DNA of 64,000 bases from Deltaproteobacteria bacterium (GCA_005879315.1 VBLC01000041.1:16697-80696), one strand, 5' to 3'. Positions 48,530 to 60,492 are shown, numbered from the stretch's first letter. The notes: generated from the sequence alone by a model not told the origin. Made by a program: numbers and translations.

Positions 48530-49537
48530 TCACTCCGTGCGCCACTGCCCGACGGGCGCCGGAGGCGGCGGAATGTCCTCCTCGCGGGTCCGGCCGAGGT
48601 TGAGGTGCTCCGCCGCGATGGCGATGAGCTTGACGAGCTCCGCGTCGCGCCACCCCTTGCGGGCCTCTCCGAAGAGGAACTCGATGGAGCCTGCGCGGGT
48701 GCGGGCGCGATGGTAGGGGCGGTCGGTGCTGATGGCGTCGTAGATGTCCGCCAGCTGGAGAATCTGCGCCGGCACGGGAAACTGCGAACCCTTGAGGCCG
48801 TCGGGATATCCGCTGCCGTCGAGCTTCTCGTGGTGCCAGCGGATGATGGGCAGAAGATGGCGCAGGCTCTTGAGCGGCTCGCAGATGCGCTCCCCGATGA
48901 TGGGGTGCTTGTTCATCACGATCCGCTCCTTGTCGGTGAGCCGGCCCGGCTTGTTGATGATCTCGTTGGGGATGCCGATCTTGCCGATGTCGTGCAGCAC
49001 TCCGCCCTGGCGGAGCGCCTCCTGCGTCTCCTCATCCAGTTTCGCCAGACGGCCGGCCTCGACTGCGAGCGCGCCGACGCGCTCGGTGTGGCCCTCGGTA
49101 TAGGCGTCCTTGGCTTCGACGGCGTTGGCCAAGGCGAAAATGACCTGCGAGGTGTCCTCCAGCCGGTCGGTGGCGAGGCGCGTGCGCAGCGCGGCGCGGA
49201 TGCGGGCCTGCAGCTCGGCCAAGGGCGGGGGATAGCCGATGACGTGATCGGCGCCGGCGTCGAGGGCGGCGATGGTCGCTTCCTGGCCGTCGTCCGCGCA
49301 GGCGACGACCGGCAAGAGCCGCGTGGAGGCCGCGCCCTTGATGCGCCGGCAGACGGCGACGCCGATCTGCGAGCCGTTGCGCAGATCGACGAAGACGAGA
49401 TGCGGGCGCGAGGCGAGCAGCGCATCGGCCGCCTTGGCGACGGAGTCGACTTCAATGAAACTGTAATCACCCCCGAGAACCGAACCCAAGGCGGCGCGGA
49501 AATCCTGGTCGCCGGCCAGCAGGACGGAGATCGCCAT
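48530..49537 (-). CDS. HD-GYP response regulator (c-di-GMP phosphodiesterase candidate)
   Basis: A 335-aa response regulator. The N-terminal receiver (about 1-115) has the phospho-acceptor in VFVDLRNGS but lacks the usual KP near the end, where GYPPPLAEL is seen. The HD-GYP domain (about 135-310) carries HTERVG, VLHDIGKIGIPNEII, WHHEKLDGSGYPDGLKG and LADIYDAIS, so the metal and GYP residues are intact. Such proteins hydrolyse c-di-GMP and affect motility or biofilm. ATG 49537 has a GGAG site and is preferred over an in-frame start 18 bases upstream. Confidence 0.92.
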   Translation of the reverse strand: MAISVLLAGDQDFRAALGSVLGGDYSFIEVDSVAKAADALLASRPHLVFVDLRNGSQIGVAVCRRIKGAASTRLLPVVACADDGQEATIAALDAGADHVIGYPPPLAELQARIRAALRTRLATDRLEDTSQVIFALANAVEAKDAYTEGHTERVGALAVEAGRLAKLDEETQEALRQGGVLHDIGKIGIPNEIINKPGRLTDKERIVMNKHPIIGERICEPLKSLRHLLPIIRWHHEKLDGSGYPDGLKGSQFPVPAQILQLADIYDAISTDRPYHRARTRAGSIEFLFGEARKGWRDAELVKLIAIAAEHLNLGRTREEDIPPPPAPVGQWRTE

Positions 49538-49619
49538 CGGCTCCGAGCGTACCACGCGAGCCAGAGGCGATCACGAAGGCTGCCGGCAAGGGGTAGCCTG
49601 AGCGCCCACATGGAAAGCT

Positions 49620-50276
49620 TCACGAGCCGAGGCCGACCCACGACGACCCGTCGGGATAGATCTCGTGCTTCCAGATGGGCGCTTCCTTCTTGAGCGACTC
49701 GATGGCGAAGCGGCAGGCCTCGAAAGCGTCGGCCCGGTGCGGCGCGGCCGCGGCGATGACCACCGACAGCTCTCCTGGCTCGAGCGCGCCGATGCGGTGG
49801 TGGATCGCCAGCCGCGCCTGCCAGCGCTCGCGCGCCGTGGAGGCGATCTGATCGAAGACGCGCAGGGCCATCGGCTCGTAGGCCTCGTATTCGAGCCGCA
49901 CGACCGTCTTGCCGCGGTTGGTGGAGCGGACGGTGCCGAGGAAGCTCACCACCGCGCCGCAATCGGCGCCCTCGACGGCGTGGACGGGAGCCTCGGCCGA
50001 GAGCTTTTCGCGCGACACCCGGTGTGCTCCGGCCCCGCCCGAGACAGGAGGAATGAGCGCCACCTCGGACCCCTCGCGCAGCTTGCGATCGAGAGCCGAG
50101 AAATCCTCATCGACCGCGACGCGCAGCTTGCCGGCGATGGCCTGCAGCGCCGGGTGCCGCTCGCACACCAGCGCGAGCGCCTGCGCGGCGGTCGCGCCCT
50201 CGGCCAGCTCGATGGCCTCCGATGGCACGCCGGCCCGCTCTCGCGCTGCTGCGAAGTACAGCACCGTCACGCGCAT
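49620..50276 (-). CDS. Fused molybdopterin synthase MoaD-MoaE
   Basis: A 218-aa fusion of both molybdopterin synthase subunits. Residues 1-80 are MoaD-like (ubiquitin fold, [17 protein letters not shown], ending in the double-glycine of PPVSGG at about 78-79); residues about 85-218 are MoaE-like ([57 protein letters not shown]). MoaD normally needs a free C-terminal glycine thiocarboxylate, so a fused form must be cleaved after the GG, as reported for mycobacterial MoaX. It adds dithiolene sulfur to precursor Z to make molybdopterin. Confidence 0.92.
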   Translation of the reverse strand: MRVTVLYFAAARERAGVPSEAIELAEGATAAQALALVCERHPALQAIAGKLRVAVDEDFSALDRKLREGSEVALIPPVSGGAGAHRVSREKLSAEAPVHAVEGADCGAVVSFLGTVRSTNRGKTVVRLEYEAYEPMALRVFDQIASTARERWQARLAIHHRIGALEPGELSVVIAAAAPHRADAFEACRFAIESLKKEAPIWKHEIYPDGSSWVGLGS

Positions 50277-50336
50277 TGCGGCCGCATGGTAGCAGCGTTG
50301 ACGCTCGGGGAGGTGACTTCTACAGTGCGCAGCCCC

Positions 50337-51521
50337 ATGGCCGAAGGACACAACCTGACCGTCGACGAGCTGCTCGCGCTCTTGCGCGACTCGTCGCTCA
50401 AGGCCGACAGCATCGCCGAGGAGATGGAGTGCGCCGGCTGCGCGCGCGTCTCGCCCGGCGAGGTCCAGCTGGCGCGCGAGAAGCTGGAATCCGCCAGCGC
50501 GGCGGAGATCGCCGGCCTGCCGGAGATGCTCGGTCTGGCTCTGGTCCACGCCGCCGGGCGCGCTTCGCGGCAGGAAGTGCTCCGCGAGCTGGCCGTCTCG
50601 CCGCTCAAGGTCCTCGCCAAGGAAGCCAAGCGCGAATTGCAGCGGCTCAAGCAGAAGGGAGTGCAGGTCGAGGAGCTGAAGCCGCAGGGCCAGGCGGTGC
50701 TCAAGCCGCTGCCGGAGGCCGAGGCGCCTTCCTGCTATGCCAGCTCGATCGACGCCTACGGCGAGCGCGCCGTCTGGTGGGCGAGGCCGGCGAGGCAGGG
50801 CGTGGAGGTGGTGCAGGTGGTCATCTCCGACACGAAGGGGATTCTCGCCGTCGATGCGCTCGGGCTCTCGCGGCGCTCCTGGCGCGAGTTCGTCAAGCGG
50901 CTGCCGCGCCGCGACTCCGTGACCACGGCGGAGATCCCCAAGGACCACGCGCGACAGCTCATCGCCGAGGCGGAAGAGGCAGGGGCGCGCAATGGCTTCT
51001 CGCCGCCGCCCGCCTATGCCGATGCGCTGCGCCTCCTCGGGCCCGCGCCGGCTGCGCCGCCGCCATCGCCTGCCGACAGCATCGAGATTCCCGACCAGGT
51101 CGCGCACCAGATGGCGGGCGCGGCGCTCTTCGAGGATCCGCTCTTCATGGCCTGGATTCCCGAAGAGGACGCGATCCGCTCCTTCGCGCTCAAGGTGGAC
51201 GAAATCGCCGTCAGCCAGCTCTTCATCGATGCAGCCCAGCGGCAGCAGGCCTTCCAGCGCGCGGCCGACGATGCCGCGCTCGCCTACTTCACGCCGCAGC
51301 GCCGGACGATCTACGCGAAGCGGCTCTTCGAGATGGCCCATGTCCTCGCGCAAGAGGGCCGCCTCGATGCAGCTCGCACGGCTCTGGCCGTCTCGCGTGC
51401 GCTGGAGAAGGAGGCGAACAATCCCTTCTGCCGCGCGCTTTTCACCCATGCGCTGGAGGATCGCCTGCAGAAGCCGGACGCGCCCCAGCCGGTACCGGCC
51501 GGAACGCTGATCACTCCGTGA
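50337..51521 (+). CDS. Conserved cytoplasmic protein, unknown
   Basis: A 394-aa mostly helical protein with ATG 50337 and no signal. It contains [21 protein letters not shown] near the start, a helix-rich [21 protein letters not shown], then a beta region [25 protein letters not shown] and a long helical C-terminal part with [21 protein letters not shown] know no domain for it. It ends with a GTGA overlap into the Nudix gene, so they are co-translated. Confidence 0.7.
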   Translation: MAEGHNLTVDELLALLRDSSLKADSIAEEMECAGCARVSPGEVQLAREKLESASAAEIAGLPEMLGLALVHAAGRASRQEVLRELAVSPLKVLAKEAKRELQRLKQKGVQVEELKPQGQAVLKPLPEAEAPSCYASSIDAYGERAVWWARPARQGVEVVQVVISDTKGILAVDALGLSRRSWREFVKRLPRRDSVTTAEIPKDHARQLIAEAEEAGARNGFSPPPAYADALRLLGPAPAAPPPSPADSIEIPDQVAHQMAGAALFEDPLFMAWIPEEDAIRSFALKVDEIAVSQLFIDAAQRQQAFQRAADDAALAYFTPQRRTIYAKRLFEMAHVLAQEGRLDAARTALAVSRALEKEANNPFCRALFTHALEDRLQKPDAPQPVPAGTLITP

Positions 51522-51940
51522 AGAATCCGCTCCCGACCACCGATGCGGTGATCGCGGCCAGCGACGGGCGGGTGGTCCTCATTCTGCGCAAGAACGAGCC
51601 GCACGGCTGGGCACTCCCGGGCGGCTTCGTCGATGCGGGCGAGGAGCTGTCCGCCGCCTGCCGGCGCGAGGCGAAGGAGGAGACCGGCCTCGATGTCGAG
51701 CTGGTCTCGCAGCTCTTCACCTACTCAGATCCGAAGCGCGACCCCCGCAAGCACACCATCTCCACCGTCTATGCCTGCCGGGCTCGCGCCGGGCAGCAGC
51801 CCAAGGCGGACGACGACGCGACCGACGCCCGCTGGTTCGCCGAAGGCGACATTCCCTGGGACGAGCTCTGCTTCGACCACGCCCAGATCTTGCGGGACTA
51901 CTTCCGCTGGGCGAAGACAGGGGAGCGGCGAAAACTCTGA
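51518..51940 (+). CDS. Nudix hydrolase (ADP-ribose pyrophosphatase-like)
   Basis: A 140-aa Nudix protein beginning GTG inside the preceding stop. The Nudix box is [24 protein letters not shown] (about residues 35-57), complete for Mg2+ binding. The phrases [10 protein letters not shown] and [19 protein letters not shown] are typical of ADP-ribose or NADH pyrophosphatase-like and YjhB-like Nudix branches. The partner gene upstream is unknown, so the biological substrate stays open. Confidence 0.9.
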   Translation: MKNPLPTTDAVIAASDGRVVLILRKNEPHGWALPGGFVDAGEELSAACRREAKEETGLDVELVSQLFTYSDPKRDPRKHTISTVYACRARAGQQPKADDDATDARWFAEGDIPWDELCFDHAQILRDYFRWAKTGERRKL

Positions 51941-51959
51941 GGCCGGCTCCCCTTCCTTC

Positions 51960-52661
51960 TCAGCGGGTCGGCGGCGGCGCGGGAGTCGGCACCGTCGAGG
52001 GCCTCGCCAGCGTCCGCACTTTGGAGTCCATCTCCTGCCAGCGGTTGTAGGTCTCGATGGCCAGCGCCCGGCGGTGAGCCGCTTCCTTCTGCAGCTGCGC
52101 CTCCTGCCCCTGCGCCTCGGCCAGACGGCGGTCGAGCTCGGCCCCGTTGATCGAGGAAGCCTGGGGCGAGCCGGCATCCACCATCGCCTTCCACTTGGCC
52201 TGCTCGAGGCGGGCATTCGCCGTGTTCTCGTGCGCCTCGGCCGCCTTCCGCTCGGCCTCGGCCACGGCGATCATCTGCTCCAGGTAATGCATCTTCAGTT
52301 CGGTCGCCTTGGCCCTTTGCTGCACAGCCGCGATCTCGTCCTCGGCGCGCGCGATCTGGGACTTGTCGGCGTACTGCTTCTTCAACATGTCGCGCTCGGC
52401 GATGGCGCGCTTGAGCTGCGCCTCGGCGACGTCGCGCTCGCTCTTGGCCACTTCCAGCCGCGAGCGGGCCTCGGCTTCCGCGGCGCGGGCGCGCGAGACC
52501 GCGTCGTGGGCGCGGCCCGCCTCGATGCGCGCGTCGTCGACCGGCTGCATCTGCTGCTCGTTCAGCCGCGACAGTCCGGAATCATCCAACTTCGCAGGCG
52601 CCTTCTGCGTCGCGCAAGCGAGCAGTGCGCCGGTTCCTAACAGCGTCAACATTCGTCTCAT
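51960..52661 (-). CDS. Coiled-coil lipoprotein (DUF4398-like)
   Basis: A 233-aa lipoprotein. Signal peptide and lipobox GALLACATQ end near residue 16. The mature part is a long helical coiled coil (about 40-190) rich in Ala, Glu, Lys and Arg (RAAEAEARSRLEVAKSERD, QMIAVAEAERKAAEAHEN), ending in a Pro/Thr-rich tail. This is the DUF4398-like pattern of outer-membrane lipoproteins that may bridge to peptidoglycan or efflux parts. The start ATG 52661 has a GGGGGA site. Divergent from the RseP-like gene with a 72-bp gap. Confidence 0.75.
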   Translation of the reverse strand: MRRMLTLLGTGALLACATQKAPAKLDDSGLSRLNEQQMQPVDDARIEAGRAHDAVSRARAAEAEARSRLEVAKSERDVAEAQLKRAIAERDMLKKQYADKSQIARAEDEIAAVQQRAKATELKMHYLEQMIAVAEAERKAAEAHENTANARLEQAKWKAMVDAGSPQASSINGAELDRRLAEAQGQEAQLQKEAAHRRALAIETYNRWQEMDSKVRTLARPSTVPTPAPPPTR

Positions 52662-52733
52662 GGTGTCCCCCGAGCTGCGTCAGAGAACGTAGTTCCTGCG
52701 CCCGCGCAAAGCATCGGCTATGCTGCCCCGCTC

Positions 52734-53768
52734 ATGGCCATCGTGGTGGCGATCGTCGGGCTGGGACTGTTGATCGCCGCCCACGAGGCGGGGCACCTCC
52801 TGCTGGCCCGGCTGATGGGCATGCGGGTGACGACCTACTCGCTCGGCTTTGGCCCGCGCATCGCCGGCTTCCGCCACGGCGAGACCGACTACCGTCTGAG
52901 CGCCCTGCCGCTCGGCGGGTATTGCAAGATCGCGGGGTTCACGCCGGACGATCCCGCGGCGCAGGACCCGAACGACAGCGGCTCGTACATGAACAAGCCC
53001 GCCTGGCGGCGCTTCCTGGTCATCGCTGCCGGGCCGGGAGTGAACTACTTCGTCGCCTTCGTCATCATCGCGCTGCTCTACATGACGCATGGCTTTCTCG
53101 ACCTGACCACCACGCGCATCGCCGTGATCGCCGATGGGCCAGCAGCAGCCGCCGGGATGCAGACGAGCGATCAAGTAGTGGCGGTCGACGGCGTGCCGAT
53201 CAACTCTTTCGAGGACCTGCGCCGCGAACTGCAGAAATCGGGCGCGCCGCCCGAGCGGACCATCGACGTCTTGCGCGGAGGCTCGCGGCAGACCATCCAT
53301 GTGCGGCCCAAGAACGGCACGATCTCGGTCCGGCTCGACCAGGTGCTCGTGCGCCTGCCGCCGCTCGCCGCGCTGCCGCGCGCCGCGCGCGACGTCTGGG
53401 CTCTCAACGCCGCCACGCTCGGCGCGCTCGTCGACGCCATCCGCGGCCGCGGAGCCGCGTCGCTGGCGGGCCCGGTGGCCATCGTGCGCCAGGCCTCCGC
53501 CGAGGCGCGGCGCGGGCTGGCCGACTTCGCCAGCATCCTGGCGAACATCTCCGTCGGCCTCGCGCTCTTCAATCTCCTTCCCGTCCCGGCGCTCGATGGA
53601 GGCCGCCTGGTCTTCCTCGGCATCGAGCTGGTGAGCGGCCGGAAAGTGAATCATCGTATCGAGTCCGTCGTGCACGTGGTCGGCATGCTGCTCTTGCTCG
53701 GGCTGCTCGTCTCGGTGGTGGTCTTCGGCGATCTGCAGTTGGGCCGGCGGCTCTTCTCCCGCGGCTGA
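52734..53768 (+). CDS. rseP: Site-2 RIP metalloprotease, RseP/MmpA-like
   Basis: A 344-aa intramembrane zinc protease. HEAGH is near residue 17 in LIAAHEAGHLLLARL, giving two zinc ligands, and the third is in the NLLPVPALDGGRL segment of a late helix. One PDZ domain lies between about 120 and 205 (DGPAAAAGMQTSDQVVAVDG, FEDLRRELQKSG). RseP-type enzymes cut anti-sigma factors inside the membrane after a first cut by DegS. The E. coli protein has two PDZ domains, so this is the shorter form. No sigma factor gene is adjacent, so the pathway cannot be named. Confidence 0.88.
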   Translation: MAIVVAIVGLGLLIAAHEAGHLLLARLMGMRVTTYSLGFGPRIAGFRHGETDYRLSALPLGGYCKIAGFTPDDPAAQDPNDSGSYMNKPAWRRFLVIAAGPGVNYFVAFVIIALLYMTHGFLDLTTTRIAVIADGPAAAAGMQTSDQVVAVDGVPINSFEDLRRELQKSGAPPERTIDVLRGGSRQTIHVRPKNGTISVRLDQVLVRLPPLAALPRAARDVWALNAATLGALVDAIRGRGAASLAGPVAIVRQASAEARRGLADFASILANISVGLALFNLLPVPALDGGRLVFLGIELVSGRKVNHRIESVVHVVGMLLLLGLLVSVVVFGDLQLGRRLFSRG

Positions 53769-53806
53769 ACCCCACCCGCCGCCCGCCGTGGTATGGAGGC
53801 GGCCGC

Positions 53807-54319
53807 ATGGCCCGCAAGGCAGCGCCGCGAAAGACAGGCAAGGCTGCGGCGAAGAGGGCCGTCGCGCTCAGCGAGGAGGACCTCGAGCTGGTCGGTCGCC
53901 TCTCCGAGCGGACCGGCCTCATTCCGCGCGAGGTGATCGAGCGCGCCCTGGCGGGATATGCCGCCTCTGTCGCGCCGGGAATGCCGCTCCATCCGCCGCC
54001 TTTGCCGAAGAAAGGCAAGAAGGGCGAGCCTCCCGCGCAGAAGCTCTTCCTCTCCGTCGACGGCAAGCCCGAGATCGAGATCGACAAGAGCGAGTTCGTG
54101 CTCGGCTCCGGCCCCGATGTCGACCTGCGCCTCGATCTGCCGCTCATCTCCGCTCGGCACGCAAGGGTGCTCTGGCGCGAAGGACGCCATGTTTTCGAGG
54201 ACTTACGCTCGGCGCGCGGGTCCTTCCGATTAGGCCAGCCGGTGGACGTGCGGTTCATCGAGAGCGGCGACGAATTCGACCTGGGCGGGTTCCTTCCGGT
54301 GCGGTTCCGGCTAGGCTGA
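53807..54319 (+). CDS. FHA-domain protein
   Basis: A 170-aa protein. A Lys/Arg/Ala-rich N-tail (ARKAAPRKTGKAAAKRA) and a helical ribbon-like segment (LSEEDLELVGRLSERTGLIPREVIERAL) precede an FHA domain from about residue 85 to 170. The phospho-threonine-binding FHA pattern is visible in FVLGSGPDVDLRLDLPLISARHARVLW (Gly, Arg/Ser-His), although the first Arg of the canonical GR is replaced by Ser. FHA proteins read Thr phosphorylation, plausibly by the Ser/Thr kinase at 62145-63761. GGAGG precedes ATG 53807. Confidence 0.82.
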   Translation: MARKAAPRKTGKAAAKRAVALSEEDLELVGRLSERTGLIPREVIERALAGYAASVAPGMPLHPPPLPKKGKKGEPPAQKLFLSVDGKPEIEIDKSEFVLGSGPDVDLRLDLPLISARHARVLWREGRHVFEDLRSARGSFRLGQPVDVRFIESGDEFDLGGFLPVRFRLG

Positions 54320-54373
54320 GCGCTTGTAACTTTTACCAGATTGGCCGGGTCCGCCTCTCGGAGGCGCGAGACG

Positions 54374-54736
54374 TTGAAGAAGCAAGCACACATCGACGAG
54401 CAGGAGATGGTGGCGCAGGCGCGCGCGCTGATCGCGCCGCTGGCGCCGAGAGAGCCGCGCGCTGGCTTCGCCGCCTCCGTCGCGATGGCGGCGCGCGACC
54501 GGCAGGTTTCGCCTTTCGTCCAGTGGCTGCGCTGGTCGCTCGGCGGGCTCGTTCTCGCCGGCGCCGCGGCAGTCGCCGTGATCATCGCTGCCCCCCCTTC
54601 GCAGCGTCACCGCGAAGAGCTGATGCTGGCGCAGCGGCTCGAGTTGTTCGAGGACATGACGGTGATGCAGAACCAGGAGGCGCTCGAGGACCTCGACGTC
54701 GTCGCCGTCCTCCACACCCTCGAGGCGCGGCCGTGA
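54374..54736 (+). CDS. Single-pass membrane protein, anti-sigma-like candidate
   Basis: A 120-aa protein when started at TTG 54374 (GGAGG site about 9 bases before); ATG 54407 is an alternative. The N-terminal soluble part EQEMVAQARALIAPLAPRE precedes one membrane helix (about residues 50-75, WSLGGLVLAGAAAVAVIIAAP) and a short C-terminal domain EELMLAQRLELFEDM. This resembles anti-sigma-type anchors seen before DUF3106 genes, but no sigma gene is present here. Its stop overlaps the next GTG by 4 bp. Confidence 0.6.
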   Translation: MKKQAHIDEQEMVAQARALIAPLAPREPRAGFAASVAMAARDRQVSPFVQWLRWSLGGLVLAGAAAVAVIIAAPPSQRHREELMLAQRLELFEDMTVMQNQEALEDLDVVAVLHTLEARP

Positions 54737-55248
54737 AGCGCGCGCTGCTCATCGCCGCGGCTCTCTTCTGCGCCCTGCCGGCCCGCGCGCAGCAGACTGC
54801 CGAGGAGCGCTTCCGCAGCCTGCCGCCCGAGCGGCAGGAGGAGCTGCGGCAGAAGTACCGGCAATTGCAGTCGCTGCCGCCCGAGGAGCGCGAGCAGCTG
54901 CGCCACAGTCTGCAGCGTCTGGAATCACTGCCTGCGCCCGAGCGGCAGGCCGTCGAGGAGAACTACCGCCGCTTCCAGCAGATGGGCCCCGAGCAGCAGC
55001 GCGAAGTGCTGCAGCGCTGGCAGGAGTTCCGCCGGCTGCCGCCGCAGAAGCGCGCCGAGCTGCGCGCCCAGCTCCGCCGGGTGATGAACGCCGACCCTGC
55101 TGACCGCCGGCAGATCCTGGAGAACATGCGGCGCTGGCAGCAGATGACTCCCGAGCAGCGCGAGGAGATGCGCCACCGCTTCCGCGAGCACCGGCAGCAG
55201 AAGCGCGAGAAGCGCGAGGAGCGGCGGCTGGAGCGCCGGCACCGCTAG
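54733..55248 (+). CDS. DUF3106-like secreted Gln/Glu/Arg-rich protein
   Basis: A 171-aa protein with GTG start in the stop of the previous gene. A signal peptide (ALLIAAALFCALPARA) precedes several short repeats of the form LPPExRxxLRxxxxRLxxLP, the DUF3106 pattern: RSLPPERQEELRQKY, QSLPPEEREQLRHSL, RRLPPQKRAELRAQL, ending with a basic REHRQQKREKREERR tail. Cells keep such proteins in the periplasm, function unknown. The downstream small protein starts directly after the stop. Confidence 0.78.
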   Translation: MKRALLIAAALFCALPARAQQTAEERFRSLPPERQEELRQKYRQLQSLPPEEREQLRHSLQRLESLPAPERQAVEENYRRFQQMGPEQQREVLQRWQEFRRLPPQKRAELRAQLRRVMNADPADRRQILENMRRWQQMTPEQREEMRHRFREHRQQKREKREERRLERRHR

Positions 55249-55485
55249 GTGGCACGGCGCGCGCTGATCATCGCCGCGCTGCTCTGCGCAGTGAGCGCCC
55301 GCGCCCAGGACGCCGGGCAGCAGAAGGCGCGCGAGGATCGATCCATGCTCTCCAAGGAAGACGAAGAGATCGTCAAGGAGCTGGCGCTCCTCGAGCGGAT
55401 GGAGCTGGTCAAGAACCTCGAGCTGTTCGAGGCCGACAAGGAGAAGGACGCGGAAGGAAAACCGCCGCCCGAACGGCAGCCCTGA
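55249..55485 (+). CDS. Small secreted acidic/basic helical protein
   Basis: A 78-aa protein that starts with GTG immediately after the DUF3106-like stop. Signal peptide ALIIAALLCAVSARAQ, then a helical, highly charged segment (KEDEEIVKELALLERMEL, LFEADKEKDAEGKPPP). It shares the LELFEDM/LELFEAD flavour with the membrane protein two genes upstream, suggesting the three proteins form one small envelope unit. It ends 3 bp before the uvrA stop of the other strand. Confidence 0.68.
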   Translation: MARRALIIAALLCAVSARAQDAGQQKAREDRSMLSKEDEEIVKELALLERMELVKNLELFEADKEKDAEGKPPPERQP

Positions 55486-55488
55486 GCT

Positions 55489-58362
<2,874 letters not shown>

Positions 58363-58417
58363 GGGCGACCGCGCAGGATAAAGGCTGCTCGCAGTGTTCT
58401 CAAGCACGTCGGGAATC

Positions 58418-59881
58418 CTACCGGCGGGGTCTGACAAAGGTGGCCAGGAGAGCGAGCGAGAGCCAGCCTGGCCAGTCTCCGAGAAGCTCGTAAGGGGTCG
58501 ATCCCTCCATCATCGGGACCTCCCGGATGGCGATGCCCGGCTGGTTCCGGCCGATGCGCTGCACCACTCGCCCGGTGGCGTCGACGAAGGCGCTGATGCC
58601 GGTGGAGGTGGCGCGCACGAGCCAACGGCGGTGCTCGATCGACCGCACTGCCGCCAGGATCAGATGCTGCTCCTGCTCGTGCCCGGCGCCGTACCAGGAG
58701 TCGTTGGTCAGGTTGACCATCACCTGCGCGCCGCCGCGCATGATGCGGCGGACGATGCCGGGAAGGATGTCCTCGTAGCAGATGAAGGTGGCGAACTTCC
58801 AGCGGCCGTAGCGAAGCGGCGCGACGGAAGTACCGCGCGTCAGGTGGCTGGCGAGCGGCGACCACTTGTAGATCTGCGGGAACCATTCGCCCCCGGGGAT
58901 GTATTCGCCAAAGGCGAGCAGCTGGATCTTGTCGTAATGGTCGCCGATGCTGCCCTGGGGATCGATGACGATGGCGCTGTTCCAGGCATCGCTGCCGCTG
59001 ACCCGTTCGACGCCGGCGATGAGCGCCACGGGGATGCCGCCCTGGATCGACCTGCCGTCCTCGCCCAGCTTGATCGGGCGAAGGTTGAAGCCGACCTCGG
59101 GCCAGACCACCAGGTCGGCGCTGCGGCCGTGCAGCTCCGCCGTCTGCCCCCAGAGCGTGCGCACCGAGAGGAAAGGATTGCTGTGCAGCTCGATCTCGCC
59201 CACGTTGGGCTGCGCAATGCCGATCCGGAGTTGCGGCGCGGCCCTCTGCGCCTCGTCGGTACGGACCATCCGCCAGAAACCGTAAGCGCCGCTCGCCGTC
59301 AGCGAGAGGAGCGAGGCGGCCAGGGCCCAGGCCGGCGCCGGCCGCTTCTCGCGCAAGGCGAGAAGAGAGTCGAAGAGAGCGCCGTTGACGATCGCCTGCA
59401 GCGCCGTGAGCAAGAGCGGCCCGCCGAGGTCGGCGATCTGCACCATCGGCAAGAGCGGCATCAGGGCCACGCCGGTGTAGCTCTGGAAGAGCAGGGGATA
59501 GGCGAACTCGACCGCGACCAGCGCGATGGGCAAGAGCGCGGCCATTCGCCATCCGCGGCGCAGCGAGGCCCAGCGCAAGACCAATGCGAAGACGCCGAAG
59601 AGAAATCCCTGGGCGGCGCAGAGCGCGAGGTAGCCGAGAAACGCCAGCGGCAGCGGCGCGAAGGCGAAGACCTGGAGGACGTGCACGATCCAGGTGAACC
59701 CGCCGAGTTGCGTGACGAAGCCCATCCAGGCGCCGAGCTTGAGCGCTTGCCGCGGCGTCGCGTCCTTCAGCGACCAGAGCAATGGGATGAAGCAGACGAA
59801 GGCGAGCGGCCAGATGCCGAAGCCGATCCAGGAAAGGAAGTAGAGGACGCCCGAGATGGTGGGCAAGACCAGCCGTCGCAT
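58418..59881 (-). CDS. lnt: Apolipoprotein N-acyltransferase
   Basis: A 487-aa inner-membrane enzyme. An N-terminal block of hydrophobic helices (about residues 5-200, with FGIWPLAFVCFIPLLW and the like) is followed by a nitrilase-like periplasmic domain carrying the Glu-Lys-Cys triad: WPEVGF, KIQLLAFGEYIP and FICYEDILPG. It transfers an acyl chain to the N-terminal cysteine of lipoproteins, consistent with the many lipoproteins in this window. Its start is 18 bp from the divergent gene at 59900. Confidence 0.93.
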   Translation of the reverse strand: MRRLVLPTISGVLYFLSWIGFGIWPLAFVCFIPLLWSLKDATPRQALKLGAWMGFVTQLGGFTWIVHVLQVFAFAPLPLAFLGYLALCAAQGFLFGVFALVLRWASLRRGWRMAALLPIALVAVEFAYPLLFQSYTGVALMPLLPMVQIADLGGPLLLTALQAIVNGALFDSLLALREKRPAPAWALAASLLSLTASGAYGFWRMVRTDEAQRAAPQLRIGIAQPNVGEIELHSNPFLSVRTLWGQTAELHGRSADLVVWPEVGFNLRPIKLGEDGRSIQGGIPVALIAGVERVSGSDAWNSAIVIDPQGSIGDHYDKIQLLAFGEYIPGGEWFPQIYKWSPLASHLTRGTSVAPLRYGRWKFATFICYEDILPGIVRRIMRGGAQVMVNLTNDSWYGAGHEQEQHLILAAVRSIEHRRWLVRATSTGISAFVDATGRVVQRIGRNQPGIAIREVPMMEGSTPYELLGDWPGWLSLALLATFVRPRR

Positions 59882-59899
59882 GAAGCGCCGTCATGTAAC

Positions 59900-60424
59900 A
59901 TGGCAGGGATGGCGGTGCTCCTGAACCAGGCCTCGAACCTGTGCGTGCGCATCGAGCTGCTGCGCCGCATCTCCGACGGGACGCGCTCGCCGGCTGCGCT
60001 GGAGATGGAGGTCGCGGTCGAGCGCTACCAGACGCAGGGGCATCGCTTCGAGCCGATGTTGAAGGTAGCGAAGGCGACGGTGCTCGACATGGACCTGATC
60101 CAGTTCCTCCAGGCGCTCGAGGAGCTGCTCGATGGGCGCGGGCAGGGCGATCCGCCCAGCGCGGCCCTCGAGGCGAGCGTCGAGCCGGCGATCGGGCTGC
60201 GACTCGTCGGAGGGCCGGAGGCGTATCTGGTCGAGCTGGGCGTTGACCTACTGAATGTATTACAGCCAGTGGCTGGAATGAGCAGCGAGCGCGGCAACGA
60301 TCTGGTCTTGTATCGCTTCGCCGCCAATCAACGGGCGGCGCTCGCCTTCTGCTCGGCGCTCTTGGGGGAATTCGAGAAATTCCCCACCGACCCTTCCAAG
60401 GTCCACCCCGGCGAGGCGAGCTAA
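59900..60424 (+). CDS. Conserved cytoplasmic protein, unknown
   Basis: A 174-aa protein, ATG 59900 (or 59909, nine bases on). It starts MAGMAVLLNQASNLCVRIELLRRISDG and ends PTDPSKVHPGEAS. The middle (LDMDLIQFLQALEELLDG) is helical. No signal, no membrane helix, no domain recognised. The stop TAA at 60422-60424 runs directly into the A-tract of AT-palindrome copy C. Confidence 0.65.
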   Translation: MAGMAVLLNQASNLCVRIELLRRISDGTRSPAALEMEVAVERYQTQGHRFEPMLKVAKATVLDMDLIQFLQALEELLDGRGQGDPPSAALEASVEPAIGLRLVGGPEAYLVELGVDLLNVLQPVAGMSSERGNDLVLYRFAANQRAALAFCSALLGEFEKFPTDPSKVHPGEAS

Positions 60425-60446
60425 AAAAAAATAATAATTTTTTTTT
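60423..60446. repeat. A-tract/T-tract near-palindrome, copy C
   Basis: A9, TAATAA, T9, beginning inside the stop codon of the preceding gene and followed 16 bp later by a G6 run. It lies between two convergent genes. Unlike the hairpin at 13591, there is no GC stem, so a classic terminator is not supported, although a pure AT-hairpin could help transcription end in both directions. Confidence 0.75.
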
Positions 60447-60492
60447 CGCAAAACAGGACCGGGGGGTAGCGAGGAGCGCTACCGGCCCATGA

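Noticed and set aside
60423..60446. AT-palindrome copy C as an ordinary Rho-independent terminator
   Set aside because: No GC-rich stem before the T-run; kept as a repeat only.
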